Positions 33,692-42,197 of a stretch of DNA of 64,000 bases are shown here, one piece after another; position 1 is the stretch's first letter; the number at the start of each line of letters is the position of its first letter. The stretch comes from Gemmata massiliana (lineage in GTDB: Bacteria > Planctomycetota > Planctomycetia > Gemmatales > Gemmataceae): the NCBI GenBank assembly GCA_000531095.1, contig HG799469.1, positions 1 through 64,000 on the forward strand. The letters are read 5' to 3'. The position numbers were made by a program, and so were the translations under genes. Below the pieces are notes generated by a model. That model did no database searches. It was not told the DNA's origin and saw only the letters and a list, made by a program, of their open reading frames with translations.

Positions 33692-34402
33692 TTACTTCAC
33701 TTCGACTTTGTCTTCCCGGAACCGGTAGCCGATGCTCCGCACGGTCTCGATCAGGTCCGCCGACCCGCCCGCTTTCGTGAGCTTCTGGCGCAGCGTCTTG
33801 ATGTGAACGTCGATGGTCCGTTCGAGCACGATGGAGTTGTCGCCGATCGCGGCTTCCATCAGTTGCTTGCGGCTGAACGCGCGGCCCGGCTGCCGGACGA
33901 GGCACTCCAGGAGTCGGAACTCGGTGGGCGTGAGGTCGAGAGCTTCGTCGCCGTAGGTGACGCGGTGCCGGATGCGGTCGATCTTCACGCCACTGTAGTC
34001 GGTCACGTCGCCCGGTTCCCCCTGGCCCTGGGCGCGGCGCAGAAGTGCCTTCACCTTGTGGAGCAAGATCTTGTTGGTGAACGGCTTACCCACGTAGTCG
34101 TCGGCGCCGAGCGAGTACCCGACCACCTGGTCGGTTTCCTCGGTTTTGGCGGTGATCATGATGATCGGCATGTCCCGGGTGCGCTCGCCGGCGCGGAGCT
34201 CGCGGCACACGTCCAGCCCGTTCATCCCCGGCAGGTTCAGGTCGAGCAGAACGACGTCGGGTAGCGTGGTTTGGGCCTTGCGTAGCCCCTCCAGTCCGTC
34301 GTTCGACACCGTGACCTCGAACCCTTCCTTGTTGAAGTACCAGGTGAGCGACTGGGTCAGCCCGCGCTCGTCCTCAATGATCAGAATCCGCGGTTGCGCC
34401 AT
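33692..34402 (-). CDS. OmpR/PhoB-type response regulator
   Basis: 236 residues. Receiver domain 1-120: acidic pair in ILIIEDERG, phosphoacceptor D54 in DVVLLDLNLPGMNG, Thr in IIMITAK, Lys in YVGKPFTNK. C-terminal winged-helix DNA-binding domain (ALDLTPTEFRLLECLVRQPG; RTIDVHIKTLRQKL; IETVRSIGYRF). Closest in appearance to PhoB-like regulators. No histidine kinase, phosphatase or phosphate genes are adjacent, so it is an orphan regulator here. The ATG at 34,402 with GAGGGA 8 bp upstream is chosen over the longer frame from 34,486. Activated by phosphorylation; targets unknown. Confidence 0.95.
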   Translation of the reverse strand: MAQPRILIIEDERGLTQSLTWYFNKEGFEVTVSNDGLEGLRKAQTTLPDVVLLDLNLPGMNGLDVCRELRAGERTRDMPIIMITAKTEETDQVVGYSLGADDYVGKPFTNKILLHKVKALLRRAQGQGEPGDVTDYSGVKIDRIRHRVTYGDEALDLTPTEFRLLECLVRQPGRAFSRKQLMEAAIGDNSIVLERTIDVHIKTLRQKLTKAGGSADLIETVRSIGYRFREDKVEVK

Positions 34403-34707
34403 CGGGGTTCCCTCGTGCGTAGCGGACGGCCCGCTCTGGAGCGTGGGGGCAATTCCGGGGCGCGGGAAGGTAGGGGTCGCGATCACGATGTTGGTTCCCG
34501 TGGGTACGTTAAGCGGTCCGACATCTAACGCTAGTTTACCCGGAAAACGGACTTTGGGTGCGGTGGAGTTGTAGTTATGGGGTGTGAAGAACGAGTAAAG
34601 GACGGGTGAAGTGCTGTAGAGAACTGTCTATTCGTATGACAGGAACTGAAAAGCCCACCCGGACCGTCCGGGCGGGCGCGATCGACCGCGGAAACCCGTG
34701 CGGCCGG
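34403..34707. other. 305-bp intergenic region upstream of the regulator, with terminator
   Basis: Holds no gene. On its right side is the intrinsic terminator of the upstream pseudopilin gene (34,649-34,677). The rest is the promoter-side region of the response regulator. No operator-like dyad was obvious. Confidence 0.4.
34649..34677 (-). terminator. Intrinsic terminator of the DUF1559 gene
   Basis: Read on the minus strand: GCCCGCCCGGA, loop CGG, TCCGGGTGGGC, then TTTTCAG. 11-bp stem with one G-T pair and a T-run, about 30 bp after the stop at 34,708. Confidence 0.85.
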
Positions 34708-35730
34708 TCAGTCGTTGGCGTTCACCTCGCCGCCGCTGCGGGTCGCGAGCGCGAGCAGCGCGTTCGCCGTGGCACTGTCGCGCAGCAGACGCACGCTCCC
34801 GTCGGCCATGCACACGTTGGCCCCACCGGTGTGGAAGCTGTAAAAGAGGAAGCCCCATTCGTTGGAACTGTTGATCTTCATCGGCAGCCCCGTGTTCGGT
34901 CCGGGCGCCGAGTTGCTGTTGTTGCACCACTCGATGCGCTGACCGATTTCGTAGGGGTTATCGTTCGTCGCCCACGCGCCGCCACGCGCCCGGGCACACG
35001 ACGCGGCGTTCTTGTCCGTTTGTGCTTTCGCGACGAGCTTACCCAACCGGTACACGTCCTCGCGCCCGGCGCACTCGGCGAACAGGATCGTGTTCGAGGT
35101 ACCGTCGCCGATCGACGTGATCCGCGTGGTCCCCTCCACGATGTCGCGCAGCACGCCGCGCCCGTCGCTCGCGGTCAGTCCGAGTTCGGAGTACAGGGCG
35201 GCGCTGGCCCCCTCGACGGCGAAGTAGTCCGTCGTCGAGCCGATCTTGTTCTGAACGGCCGCGGATTCGAGCTTGTTCTGGAGGCGCGGTTGGTTCGGCG
35301 TGGCCGGGCAGTTGAACACTTTGAAATAGGTCTGAGCCGTGGTGCCGTTGGGAATGGTGACACCGACGTTCGGGGCGGCTTCCCCCGTGGTGCGCCACCA
35401 GTTCTCGTTCAGGTTGTAGTACGCGCCGGACACGGCGTTCGCCTGTTCGAGGTGCGGGAGCAGGTCGGGTGCCCAGCTCCGTTGCGGGAGCGTCGTTCGT
35501 TTCGACGCGGGGAAGTAGCCGTAAGCACTTTCGTAACTGTGTGCGGACAGCCCGAGTTGCTTCAGGTTGTTCTGGCAGCTCATACGAGCGGCGGCCTCTC
35601 GCACTTTCTGTACCGCGGGGAGCAGCAGGCCAATGAGGATTGCGATAATTGCGATCACGACCAGTAGTTCGATGAGCGTGAACCCGTGACGGGCACGCGG
35701 CACCGAGTGCGGCGAATAACAGCAGGGCAT
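34708..35730 (-). CDS. DUF1559 type IV-pilin-like protein
   Basis: 340 residues. Leader [16 protein letters not shown] then the prepilin segment [20 protein letters not shown], followed by [20 protein letters not shown] and [20 protein letters not shown]. The full-length DUF1559 body ends with the family's H-x-G-G...ADGSVRLL element ([20 protein letters not shown]). The cysteine pairs and the central [17 protein letters not shown] part are usual for the family. Exported, membrane-anchored and processed by a prepilin-peptidase-like enzyme by analogy; function unproven. ATG 35,730. Has its own terminator at 34,649. Confidence 0.93.
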   Translation of the reverse strand: MPCCYSPHSVPRARHGFTLIELLVVIAIIAILIGLLLPAVQKVREAAARMSCQNNLKQLGLSAHSYESAYGYFPASKRTTLPQRSWAPDLLPHLEQANAVSGAYYNLNENWWRTTGEAAPNVGVTIPNGTTAQTYFKVFNCPATPNQPRLQNKLESAAVQNKIGSTTDYFAVEGASAALYSELGLTASDGRGVLRDIVEGTTRITSIGDGTSNTILFAECAGREDVYRLGKLVAKAQTDKNAASCARARGGAWATNDNPYEIGQRIEWCNNSNSAPGPNTGLPMKINSSNEWGFLFYSFHTGGANVCMADGSVRLLRDSATANALLALATRSGGEVNAND

Positions 35731-35950
35731 GGCGGAAGTCGGTCCTTTCTGGGTTGGAGGCTTGGCAACTCGACTTTAGCAACCCCGGTGCCGTATCGGA
35801 ATCGAGCGTTTCTCATGAGATTCCGGTCGTGCGGTATGGATCGATGGGCACAGAATGGCCACGTGTGGTTACGTAGCGCTCGCGCCGGTGCTCGGTTGAA
35901 TTGCGGTTGGGGCTGGGTAAGATGAACGGATACACAGGACGGAGACCGCG

Positions 35951-36736
35951 ATGGTCCAGCGGAAATACCTCTTCCCCAACGTGATCGAGCTGAACCTCCA
36001 ATCGAGCCAGTCGTTCGGGGTGAACCTCTACCTCATCGACGGCGGTACCGAGTGGGCGCTCATCGACGTGGGGCAGGACGACACGCTCGGCGAGGTGATC
36101 GAGCTGATCCGCAAGCTCGATTTCCCGCTCTCGAAGTGCAAGATGCTGATCGCCACGCACGCGGACGCGGACCACGTGCAGGCGCTCGCCGCGGCGCGCG
36201 ACCGGCTGAAGGCGAAAACCGGCGCGCACCCGCGCGCCGCGGTCGCGCTCGAAGCCGGTGACACGGTGCAAACGTTCGCGCGGATCACGGCGCAGAACAT
36301 TGACATGCCGATGCCGCCGTGCAAAATCGACGTGAAACTGACCGAGGGCGACGAGATCAAAGTCGGCAAGCTGAAGCTGAAGGTCTGGCACACGCCCGGC
36401 CACACGCCTGGGCAACTCAGCTTCAGGCTCGGGAACCTGCTGTTCAGCGGGGACAACATCTACAAGGACGGCTGCGTGGGCGCGATCGACGCCCACCACG
36501 GCTCGCACCTGCCGAGTTTCATTTCGTCCCTCACGCGCATCCGCGACGACGACGCGGAGTTCCTCCTGCCCAGTCACGGCCCGGTTTTTCGGAAAGACCC
36601 CGCGATTCTCCAAAATGCCATCGACCGGCTGACGAAGTATCAGCACATGGCCGACTTCGGCACCTGCACCGTTTCGTGGCCGCTCGAGGAAGAGTGGAAG
36701 CGGGACATCCTCGCGGGGAAGATGCCGGAGCTGTGA
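35951..36736 (+). CDS. MBL-fold metallo-hydrolase
   Basis: 261 residues. Metallo-beta-lactamase-fold hydrolase. Metal-binding motif HxHxDH is partly altered as THADADHVQALAAARDRL (H-A-D-A-D-H); other ligands are visible in KVWHTPGHTPGQLSFRLGN (His), LLFSGDNIYKD (Asp) and LLPSHGPVFR (His). This pattern is found in glyoxalase II-like and RNase Z-like hydrolases; the substitution of Ala-Asp for the usual HSHxDH start recalls several unassigned branches. The C-terminus has a helical extension (QNAIDRLTKYQHMADFGTCT). Same strand as the head-GIN and YchF-like genes that follow (27-bp and 105-bp gaps), possibly co-transcribed up to the terminator at 37,514. Confidence 0.88.
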   Translation: MVQRKYLFPNVIELNLQSSQSFGVNLYLIDGGTEWALIDVGQDDTLGEVIELIRKLDFPLSKCKMLIATHADADHVQALAAARDRLKAKTGAHPRAAVALEAGDTVQTFARITAQNIDMPMPPCKIDVKLTEGDEIKVGKLKLKVWHTPGHTPGQLSFRLGNLLFSGDNIYKDGCVGAIDAHHGSHLPSFISSLTRIRDDDAEFLLPSHGPVFRKDPAILQNAIDRLTKYQHMADFGTCTVSWPLEEEWKRDILAGKMPEL

Positions 36737-36763
36737 GCCGTCGGCTTCATTTCCGGGGGCATC

Positions 36764-37492
36764 ATGATTCGCTGGGCAATCAAACACTCTCTGTACGTTG
36801 CCGCACTGGGGTTCGGGGGAATGGTTGCCTGGGCGGTCGCTCGCCCCACGGTCGAAGGTTCCGGTCATGCGGTTACCGAAGAACGCTCGATCGGTTCCGT
36901 GTCCGAGGTCACGCTCTCGGGCGTCGGTGACGTGACGATTAAGCAGGGTGACGTGGCTTCTCTGCGGGTCACCGCGGACGACAATATCCTGCAGCTGCTC
37001 GTATCCGAATCGAATGGGAACAAGCTCCGCCTCTCGACGCGCTCCTCCTCGATGCGCCCCAAAACGAAGATCGCGTATGTGGTCACGGTTCCGCAACTGG
37101 ATAACCTCAGCGTTTCCGGTGCGGGCAACGTGACGGTCGAGAAGTTCACCGGCGACGACCTGAAGGTGAAGCTGTCCGGCGCGGGTACCGCAACGCTGCG
37201 TGACGTGAACTACAAGGAACTCACACTGGACCTGAGCGGCGCGGGGAAGGCGACCGCGACCGGCACCGCGACGCGGACCATGTTCAAGCTCTCCGGGGCG
37301 GGCAAGATCGACGCCACGGGCTTGCAATCCACCTCTGGGGAAGTGCGCGTGTCCGGTGCGGGGTACGCAAATGTGTGGGCAGCGCGTGAGTTGAAGGCCA
37401 ACGTTTCGGGTGCGGGCGGTGTCCGATACAAGGGCACCCCGCAGCTCGAACAGAAGGTGAGCGGGGCCGGGAGCGTCCGCCCACTGGAATAA
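36764..37492 (+). CDS. Head-GIN (DUF2807) repeat protein, secreted
   Basis: 242 residues. A signal-anchor-like N-terminus (LYVAALGFGGMVAWAVARP) precedes a right-handed beta-helix of DUF2807 repeats: VSEVTLSGVGDVTIKQGD, LDNLSVSGAGNVTVEKFT, VKLSGAGTATLRDVN, LDLSGAGKATATGT, FKLSGAGKIDATGL, VRVSGAGYANVWA, VSGAGGVRYKGT and VSGAGSVRPLE. The SGAG word recurs seven or eight times, which is diagnostic. Such proteins are predicted secreted or outer-surface adhesion or structural proteins. 27 bp after the MBL gene; a terminator follows at 37,514. Confidence 0.92.
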   Translation: MIRWAIKHSLYVAALGFGGMVAWAVARPTVEGSGHAVTEERSIGSVSEVTLSGVGDVTIKQGDVASLRVTADDNILQLLVSESNGNKLRLSTRSSSMRPKTKIAYVVTVPQLDNLSVSGAGNVTVEKFTGDDLKVKLSGAGTATLRDVNYKELTLDLSGAGKATATGTATRTMFKLSGAGKIDATGLQSTSGEVRVSGAGYANVWAARELKANVSGAGGVRYKGTPQLEQKVSGAGSVRPLE

Positions 37493-37513
37493 CTCACATC
37501 GAGATGCGTTCGA

Positions 37514-37547
37514 CGAACAGGGGGCAACCGCCCCCTGTTCGCGTTTT
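37514..37547 (+). terminator. Intrinsic terminator after the head-GIN gene
   Basis: Stem CGAACAGGGGGC, loop AACC, GCCCCCTGTTCG, then CGTTTT. Twelve perfect pairs. It ends the MBL/head-GIN unit and lies 50 bp before the YchF-like gene start. Confidence 0.85.
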
Positions 37548-37597
37548 CGTACTCTATCACGAGGGGCACGCGCTCCCACAAACACGTGAGGTTCGCC

Positions 37598-38638
37598 ATG
37601 AAGATGGGCTTGGTCGGGTTCGCGGGGACCGGCAAGAGCACGGTATTCGAGTGGCTGACCGGCGAGAAACCGGACCCGTCGAAGGTGCAGCAGGGGCAGA
37701 CGGCGATGGCCGACGTCCCGGACGAGCGGCTCGCCAAAATCGCGTCGATTCTCAAACCGAAAAAGACCACCTACACGAAGGTCGCGGTACTCGACACGCC
37801 GGGTCTGATGGTCGGCGAGCAGAAGGACAACGCGCGCCGGCTCGGGGTGATCCGCGAAGCGAACGGCATGGTCATCGTGCTCGACGGGTTCTCGCGCACC
37901 GATTTCGCGGACCAGCTCAAGAAGTTCCGCGAGGAACTGCTGTTCGCGGACCTCGAAGTGGTGTCGAACCGCGTGCCGAAGGTCGTGGCGGGGTTGAAGA
38001 AGGCGAAACCTGCGAAGGAGCGCGAGGCAGACGAGGCCGAACTCGCACTCCTTCAGCGGGTGGTGGCCGCGTTCGAGGCCGGAACGCCCGCGTCGGCGAT
38101 CGGGCTGACCGCGGACGAAGACAAGGCGCTTCGCAGTTTCCAGTTGCTCACACTCAAACCCGAAATCGCGTTCGTGAACCGCGGTGATAGCGGGTTCAAT
38201 GATCCGCTGCCCGCGGACTTGCTCGCGCTCGAACCGCACACGGTGCAGGCCCCGGTGAAGCTGGAGAACGAACTGCTCGCGCTGGGCGACGAGGACCGGG
38301 CGACCTTCATGGCCGACCTGGGCGTGACCGAGTTCCGGCGCGACGCGACCGTTCGCGCGATGTTCTACGGCGTGGGCCGCGAGGCGTTCTTCACGGTGGG
38401 CGAGGACGAGTGCCGCACGTGGTCGATCCCGAAGGGGTGCGAAGCGGTCGAAGCGGCCGGGTGCATTCACAAAGACCTGAGTGAGAAGTTCGTCCGCGTG
38501 AACGTGATCGGGTACGACGATTTCGTCGCGTGCCACTACTCCGAGAAAGAGGCCAAGACGAAGGGACTGAACCGCACCGAGGGCAAGACCTACGTCGTGA
38601 AGGACGCCGACATCTTGCACATTCTCGCGAGCAGTTGA
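37598..38638 (+). CDS. YchF-like (DUF933) GTPase/ATPase paralogue
   Basis: 346 residues of the OBG/YchF family. Walker A is GFAGTGKSTVFEWLTG (canonical YchF has GLPNVGKST), then a switch-like DTPGLMVGEQKDN. A coiled-coil-like helical insertion (AGLKKAKPAKEREADEAELA) and the C-terminal TGS/DUF933 part (FFTVGEDECRTWSIPKGCEA; ADILHILASS) complete the family plan. The canonical NMxE motif that gives YchF ATP preference is not recognisable; the corresponding region reads EIAFVNRGD. Likely a divergent second copy, with canonical YchF elsewhere in the genome. Start ATG 37,598 with GTGAGG ahead. Ribosome- or redox-related function by family analogy only. Confidence 0.85.
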   Translation: MKMGLVGFAGTGKSTVFEWLTGEKPDPSKVQQGQTAMADVPDERLAKIASILKPKKTTYTKVAVLDTPGLMVGEQKDNARRLGVIREANGMVIVLDGFSRTDFADQLKKFREELLFADLEVVSNRVPKVVAGLKKAKPAKEREADEAELALLQRVVAAFEAGTPASAIGLTADEDKALRSFQLLTLKPEIAFVNRGDSGFNDPLPADLLALEPHTVQAPVKLENELLALGDEDRATFMADLGVTEFRRDATVRAMFYGVGREAFFTVGEDECRTWSIPKGCEAVEAAGCIHKDLSEKFVRVNVIGYDDFVACHYSEKEAKTKGLNRTEGKTYVVKDADILHILASS

Positions 38639-38821
38639 GCGACTGCGGTGTGCGCTTGTGGGCCGAATGCGCAGTTCGGCCCCGGGCGCCTCAATGCTAA
38701 CATTTGCTAACATTCCCGGACCCTCACTTGTTAGCGGTTCGGCGCAAATTGATTGTTATTAACAAGTTGAAAAATTCTAATATTTGTGATATTATCGCTC
38801 GCGTTAGCCTCGTTTCCTCGT

Positions 38822-38957
38822 AACGAGCCGCGCCCGCAAGGGAGCGGGGCTTTCCGTGCGTGGAATCGGGACGACAAACGGGAGTCCCTCCCGCTCTCTT
38901 GCGGGCGCGGCTCGTTCGGCCGCTACGGGTGTGTTGGGTGCCAACACACCCGTAGCG
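38822..38957. repeat. Two adjacent palindromes
   Basis: The first has arms of AACGAGCCGCGCCCGCAAGG type (38,822-38,847 and 38,891-38,916, 25 of 26 pairing), containing CGCCCGCAAGGG, which recalls the core of repeat family B. The second is CGCTACGGGTGTGTTGG-GTG-CCAACACACCCGTAGCG (38,921-38,957), a perfect 17-bp stem. Each could fold stably in RNA or as a cruciform. Confidence 0.7.
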
Positions 38958-38989
38958 GGGTCGTGCATCGCGTTCCGCGCACCAAAAAA

Positions 38990-39073
38990 GCGGTCGGCGT
39001 GTTTCGGCTGGTAAAGGTTCCTGTGCTTCGCAGCTCCAGTTCTTCACCAGCCGGGACACGCCGGCCGTTCGCC
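38990..39073. repeat. Family A element, second copy
   Basis: Left arm GCGGTCGGCGTGTTTCGGCT...GGTAA pairs imperfectly with the right arm CACCAGCC...ACGCCGGCCGTTCGCC (39,045-39,073). Shares GCCGGCCGTTCGCC and the CGGCGTG / GCTGGT words with the element at 29,031-29,151. Confidence 0.55.
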
Positions 39074-39214
39074 AGATTCGAGTTCTGGGGGTAGTGTGGG
39101 TTCTGTTCGGTCACCCTCCAAAACCTTCACTACTCCAAATCATACGCGAGTGGACAAAGGAATACAAGTGGATGTGCACCGTCACCAGGGGAGAAAAGCG
39201 CAGAGGAACATTTC

Positions 39215-40171
39215 ATGACCGGCACTCGAAGGCGACGTTGGGGGTACATCGACCAAACCGGGCGCGTGGGGATCGATTTCCGCTTCGATAACGCGAGCCA
39301 GTTCAACGAAGGGTTGGCGCTCGTGAAAGTCGGTGGGCTGTCGGGGTTCATCGACAATACCGGCGAAACTGTCATTGAACCTCAGTTCGGCGATGCGTCG
39401 CAACCCTTTTTCGATGGCCTTGCTATGGTCCAGGCTGCGACAGGGAAGTGCGGCTACATTGATCGATTCGGCCGGTACGAAATCGAACCGGTATACGACT
39501 GGGCGTGTCCATTTTCTGAGGGCATTGCTCTGGTCCGGGTCGCCGGCAAGTACGGCTACATCACCAAGAACGGCACGTTTCTCGTGGAACCGCGGTACGA
39601 ACACGCCAACTCCTATTCAGAAGGTCACGCAGGGGTGTACGACGGAGACCGTTGGTACGTGCTCAATCGGAGCGGAGCAATCGCGTTCGGTCCGTTCGGC
39701 TCAGCCGGTGAGTTCAGAGAGGGCGTCGCCAACGTGTGGCACGAAGGAGGGGAAGCTCTACTACGAAGCGACGGCACCGTGGTTTCTCCGCGGGGTGTCG
39801 ATTGGCTGAGCCAGTATTTCTCATGCGGCCGGATTGAATTCTCGCGATCGGATAAATACGGATACTTGGACCGTGATGGGAATGTGGTAATACCGCCCAT
39901 GTACGATGAGGCATCGTTTTTCCAAGAAGGCTTGGCGGGTGTGAAGTTGAACGGTCGGTGGGGCTACATCGATACGAGTGGTGCGATGGTCATCGAGCCA
40001 CGCTTTGACAAAGCTAGTTTCTTCAAGGAGGGAGGGCTCGCCTACGTCGAAGTTCGCGGGAAATCGTGTTACATTGACCGCAGCGGCAATGTGGTGTTGG
40101 AGACCAGTTTCATCAAAGGCGGGTTCCCATTTCGCGAGGGGCTCGCGCCGGTGTACGTTGACGTGGGATAA
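39215..40171 (+). CDS. WG-repeat (KWG) protein
   Basis: 318 residues made of about eight or nine WG repeats of roughly 35 residues. Core examples are RWGYIDQTGRVGIDFRFDNA, SGFIDNTGETVIEPQFGDA, KCGYIDRFGRYEIEPVYDWA, KYGYITKNGTFLVEPRYEHA, KYGYLDRDGNVVIPPMYDEA, RWGYIDTSGAMVIEPRFDKA and KSCYIDRSGNVVLETSF, each followed by F..EGLA or similar. No signal peptide is obvious. The repeats form beta structures of unknown ligand; such proteins occur in Leptospira and many planctomycetes. No membrane segment. ATG 39,215. Codon use is a little less GC3-rich than in neighbouring genes. Confidence 0.9.
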   Translation: MTGTRRRRWGYIDQTGRVGIDFRFDNASQFNEGLALVKVGGLSGFIDNTGETVIEPQFGDASQPFFDGLAMVQAATGKCGYIDRFGRYEIEPVYDWACPFSEGIALVRVAGKYGYITKNGTFLVEPRYEHANSYSEGHAGVYDGDRWYVLNRSGAIAFGPFGSAGEFREGVANVWHEGGEALLRSDGTVVSPRGVDWLSQYFSCGRIEFSRSDKYGYLDRDGNVVIPPMYDEASFFQEGLAGVKLNGRWGYIDTSGAMVIEPRFDKASFFKEGGLAYVEVRGKSCYIDRSGNVVLETSFIKGGFPFREGLAPVYVDVG

Positions 40172-40708
40172 GTTCAAATTCGGTTAGAGCGAGCAGCCGG
40201 AGGTCAACTTCTCCGGAGCCCCATTCGTGTCGATCAAGCGCGCGGGACAGCGGGGCGATGCATTCACAGGGATGAGACGTGACTCCCGACGGGCGGTTTC
40301 GCAACTGCGAAGCGCCGGTTCTGGCGGCTCGCAATCGTGTCAAATCGCCGAAAAGCAAGTCAATTGACAGTACGGTGATCGCGGCAGTTACAGCCCCCTG
40401 GGTGAAGAATTCCACTTCGCGAGCATCAAAACAGATGAAAAAAGAAAAAGTAGAATTGACGTTCATGAGAATTCGGTAATGATGTGCTTCATTACTGGGG
40501 TAGAGTTCTAAGTTGGCGACTCGCAAAACGGTGGCCCTCGCAACCACCGATCTCCACGTCAACACCTCTCCTACCCCGGATTTCTCTCCAGCGCGTCTCA
40601 TTCGGTCCTTTTTGTCCCGTCGGTAGCACCGGCGTTTGGGACCGTATGGTCGCGCGGACTCGATCACATTTCTCTCATCCGGCTCGTGTCCCGTTTTGGA
40701 GACTCGTC
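40172..40708. other. 537-bp intergenic region upstream of a DUF1559 gene
   Basis: No gene with credible composition. It contains an A-rich part near 40,436-40,455 (GATGAAAAAAGAAAAAGTAG) and a small dyad GTAATGA...TCATTAC at 40,476-40,495, which could be an operator. A TTGACA word near 40,364 could be part of a -35 element. The promoter of the DUF1559 gene should be here, but no assignment is certain. Confidence 0.4.
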
Positions 40709-41779
40709 ATGCTCTCGGTCCGTCCTGTTTCGCTCCGCCGCGCCTTTACACTGATCGAACTGTTAGTGGTGATCGCAATTATTGCGATCCTCATCGGTCT
40801 GCTCCTGCCGGCCGTTCAGAAGGTCCGCGACGCGGCCGCGCGGATGACGTGCCAGAACAACCTGAAGCAAATTTGCCTCGGATCTCACAACTACGAAAGC
40901 GCCAACGGCCGGTTCCCCCCGGGCAACCTGGGCGGGAACTCCAGTACCGGCTTCTGGGGCGGGCAGTCCGTGGGGTCGCTGTTCTTCATCCTGCCCTACA
41001 TCGAACAGGACAACCTGTTCAAACAGTTCACGGGCCAGTACTCCCTGGAAACGACCGTGGCCTTCCCGTCGAGCGGGGGCGTCAACTGGTGGAGCGCCAA
41101 CCCCGATTTCAGCCTCTCGTACACCAAGGTCAAGACCTTCAAGTGCCCCTCGGACCCGGTCACCACCGCCACACAGACGACGAACGGGGCGATGATTCTG
41201 GCGATGGCGGACCCGTCGGTCGCCGGCGGCACGAATGCGTGTACCTACGGTTGGTTTTCCGGGGGGAGTGCCTACGACATCGGCCTGACCAACTACACCG
41301 GTGTGGCCGGCGCGATCGGTGATAACGGTCACCCGTCGTCGCCGTCGGACGGCCCGGGTATCAATCTGCAGAAGTACCGTGGGATCTATTACAACCGCTC
41401 AAAGACCACCATCGTCTCGATCACCGACGGCACGTCGAATACGCTCGCCTTTGGTGAAGGATTGGGGCGCTCCGTTGGCGCAACGACACCCGACTTCGCT
41501 TGGTCCTGGCTCGGTATCGGGTCCATGCCGACGAAATTCGGTATGCAGTCGGCCACCGCGGGTTCGGGCGGGAGTTCGGCTAGTGTGCCGCTGTGCTTCG
41601 GGAGCACGCACACGGGCGTCGTCAATTTCGCAATGGCCGATGGAGCCGTTCGCACCCTCCGTCAGGGGAGCACTGGTGTCCGCAACCCGCTCCCGGCCGG
41701 AGGCGACTGGATGGTCTACCAACAAATGTCCGGGGCACAGGACGGAGACGTCTTCAGCACGGGCCAAATCGGTAACTGA
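40709..41779 (+). CDS. DUF1559 type IV-pilin-like protein
   Basis: 356 residues. Starts MLSVRPVSLRRAFTLIEL with a basic leader and the prepilin segment [20 protein letters not shown], then [20 protein letters not shown] and KQICLGSHNYESANGRFPPG. The C-terminal DUF1559 signature is FGSTHTGVVNFAMADGAVRT, with the H-x-G...ADG element. ATG 40,709 with GGAG 9 bp upstream is chosen because the prepilin leader should be short. It is followed 107 bp later by a small lipoprotein gene on the same strand, a pairing often seen with DUF1559 genes. Confidence 0.93.
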   Translation: MLSVRPVSLRRAFTLIELLVVIAIIAILIGLLLPAVQKVRDAAARMTCQNNLKQICLGSHNYESANGRFPPGNLGGNSSTGFWGGQSVGSLFFILPYIEQDNLFKQFTGQYSLETTVAFPSSGGVNWWSANPDFSLSYTKVKTFKCPSDPVTTATQTTNGAMILAMADPSVAGGTNACTYGWFSGGSAYDIGLTNYTGVAGAIGDNGHPSSPSDGPGINLQKYRGIYYNRSKTTIVSITDGTSNTLAFGEGLGRSVGATTPDFAWSWLGIGSMPTKFGMQSATAGSGGSSASVPLCFGSTHTGVVNFAMADGAVRTLRQGSTGVRNPLPAGGDWMVYQQMSGAQDGDVFSTGQIGN

Positions 41780-41886
41780 TCGCGCGCTAGCCAATCGTGC
41801 CGTTGCAGATCAGGCGCTCCGGTTCGGAGGGAACCGGACGCCCCTCCTTATTTCTTGCAGAGAACTTGCACTCTACGGAGAACTCG

Positions 41887-42084
41887 ATGAGACAGTGCGT
41901 TTTGAAAATTGCCTGCTTTTTTGTGCCCGTCGTCTTGGTCGTCGGTTGCGAAAAAAAAGAAGCAGCTCTTCCGACTAAACTGGATCAACCTTTACCCAAG
42001 GTGGCCGGTTCCGATGGGGGGCCGAAAACGACGCCCGGAGCGGGGGGCAAAAAGGCGCCGACGCCCGGTGCCGCGTCCGATTAG
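41887..42084 (+). CDS. Small lipoprotein
   Basis: 65 residues. Lipoprotein signal peptide with a clear lipobox ([20 protein letters not shown], Cys at LVVGC), then a Gly/Pro/Lys-rich disordered tail. It would be lipid-anchored after removal of the leader. Start ATG 41,887 with CGGAGA upstream. Located after a DUF1559 gene; planctomycete DUF1559 genes are frequently followed by small lipoproteins or carboxypeptidase-regulatory-like proteins, so a linked function is plausible but unproven. Confidence 0.75.
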   Translation: MRQCVLKIACFFVPVVLVVGCEKKEAALPTKLDQPLPKVAGSDGGPKTTPGAGGKKAPTPGAASD

Positions 42085-42197
42085 CCAATCGACAACCGAA
42101 TCGCAGATGAGATGTCTGCCACGGGCGCAATGTGACGACGTGGGTCGCGCCACGATGGTGCTGCCCACGACTACTGATGGCTCGCGTATTTTGGGCG

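Larger units (their letters stand above)
38639..39214. other. 576-bp non-coding island with several palindromes
   Basis: Starts with TGCTAACATTTGCTAACATT at 38,695-38,714 (the reverse complement of the 16-mer found at 29,287-29,302) and an AT-rich stretch (38,735-38,800, e.g. TGTTATTAACAAG). Then follow a 26-bp inverted repeat (38,822-38,847 with 38,891-38,916), a perfect 17-bp hairpin with a 3-nt loop (38,921-38,957), and a family A element (38,990-39,073). The composition changes sharply from AT-rich to GC-rich. No credible gene. The arrangement parallels the island at 28.9-29.4 kb. Confidence 0.6.

Noticed and set aside
35813-38713. 966-codon minus-strand frame across the MBL, head-GIN and YchF-like genes
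   Set aside because: Covers three well-supported plus-strand genes in antisense, including their terminator; composition is that of a shadow.
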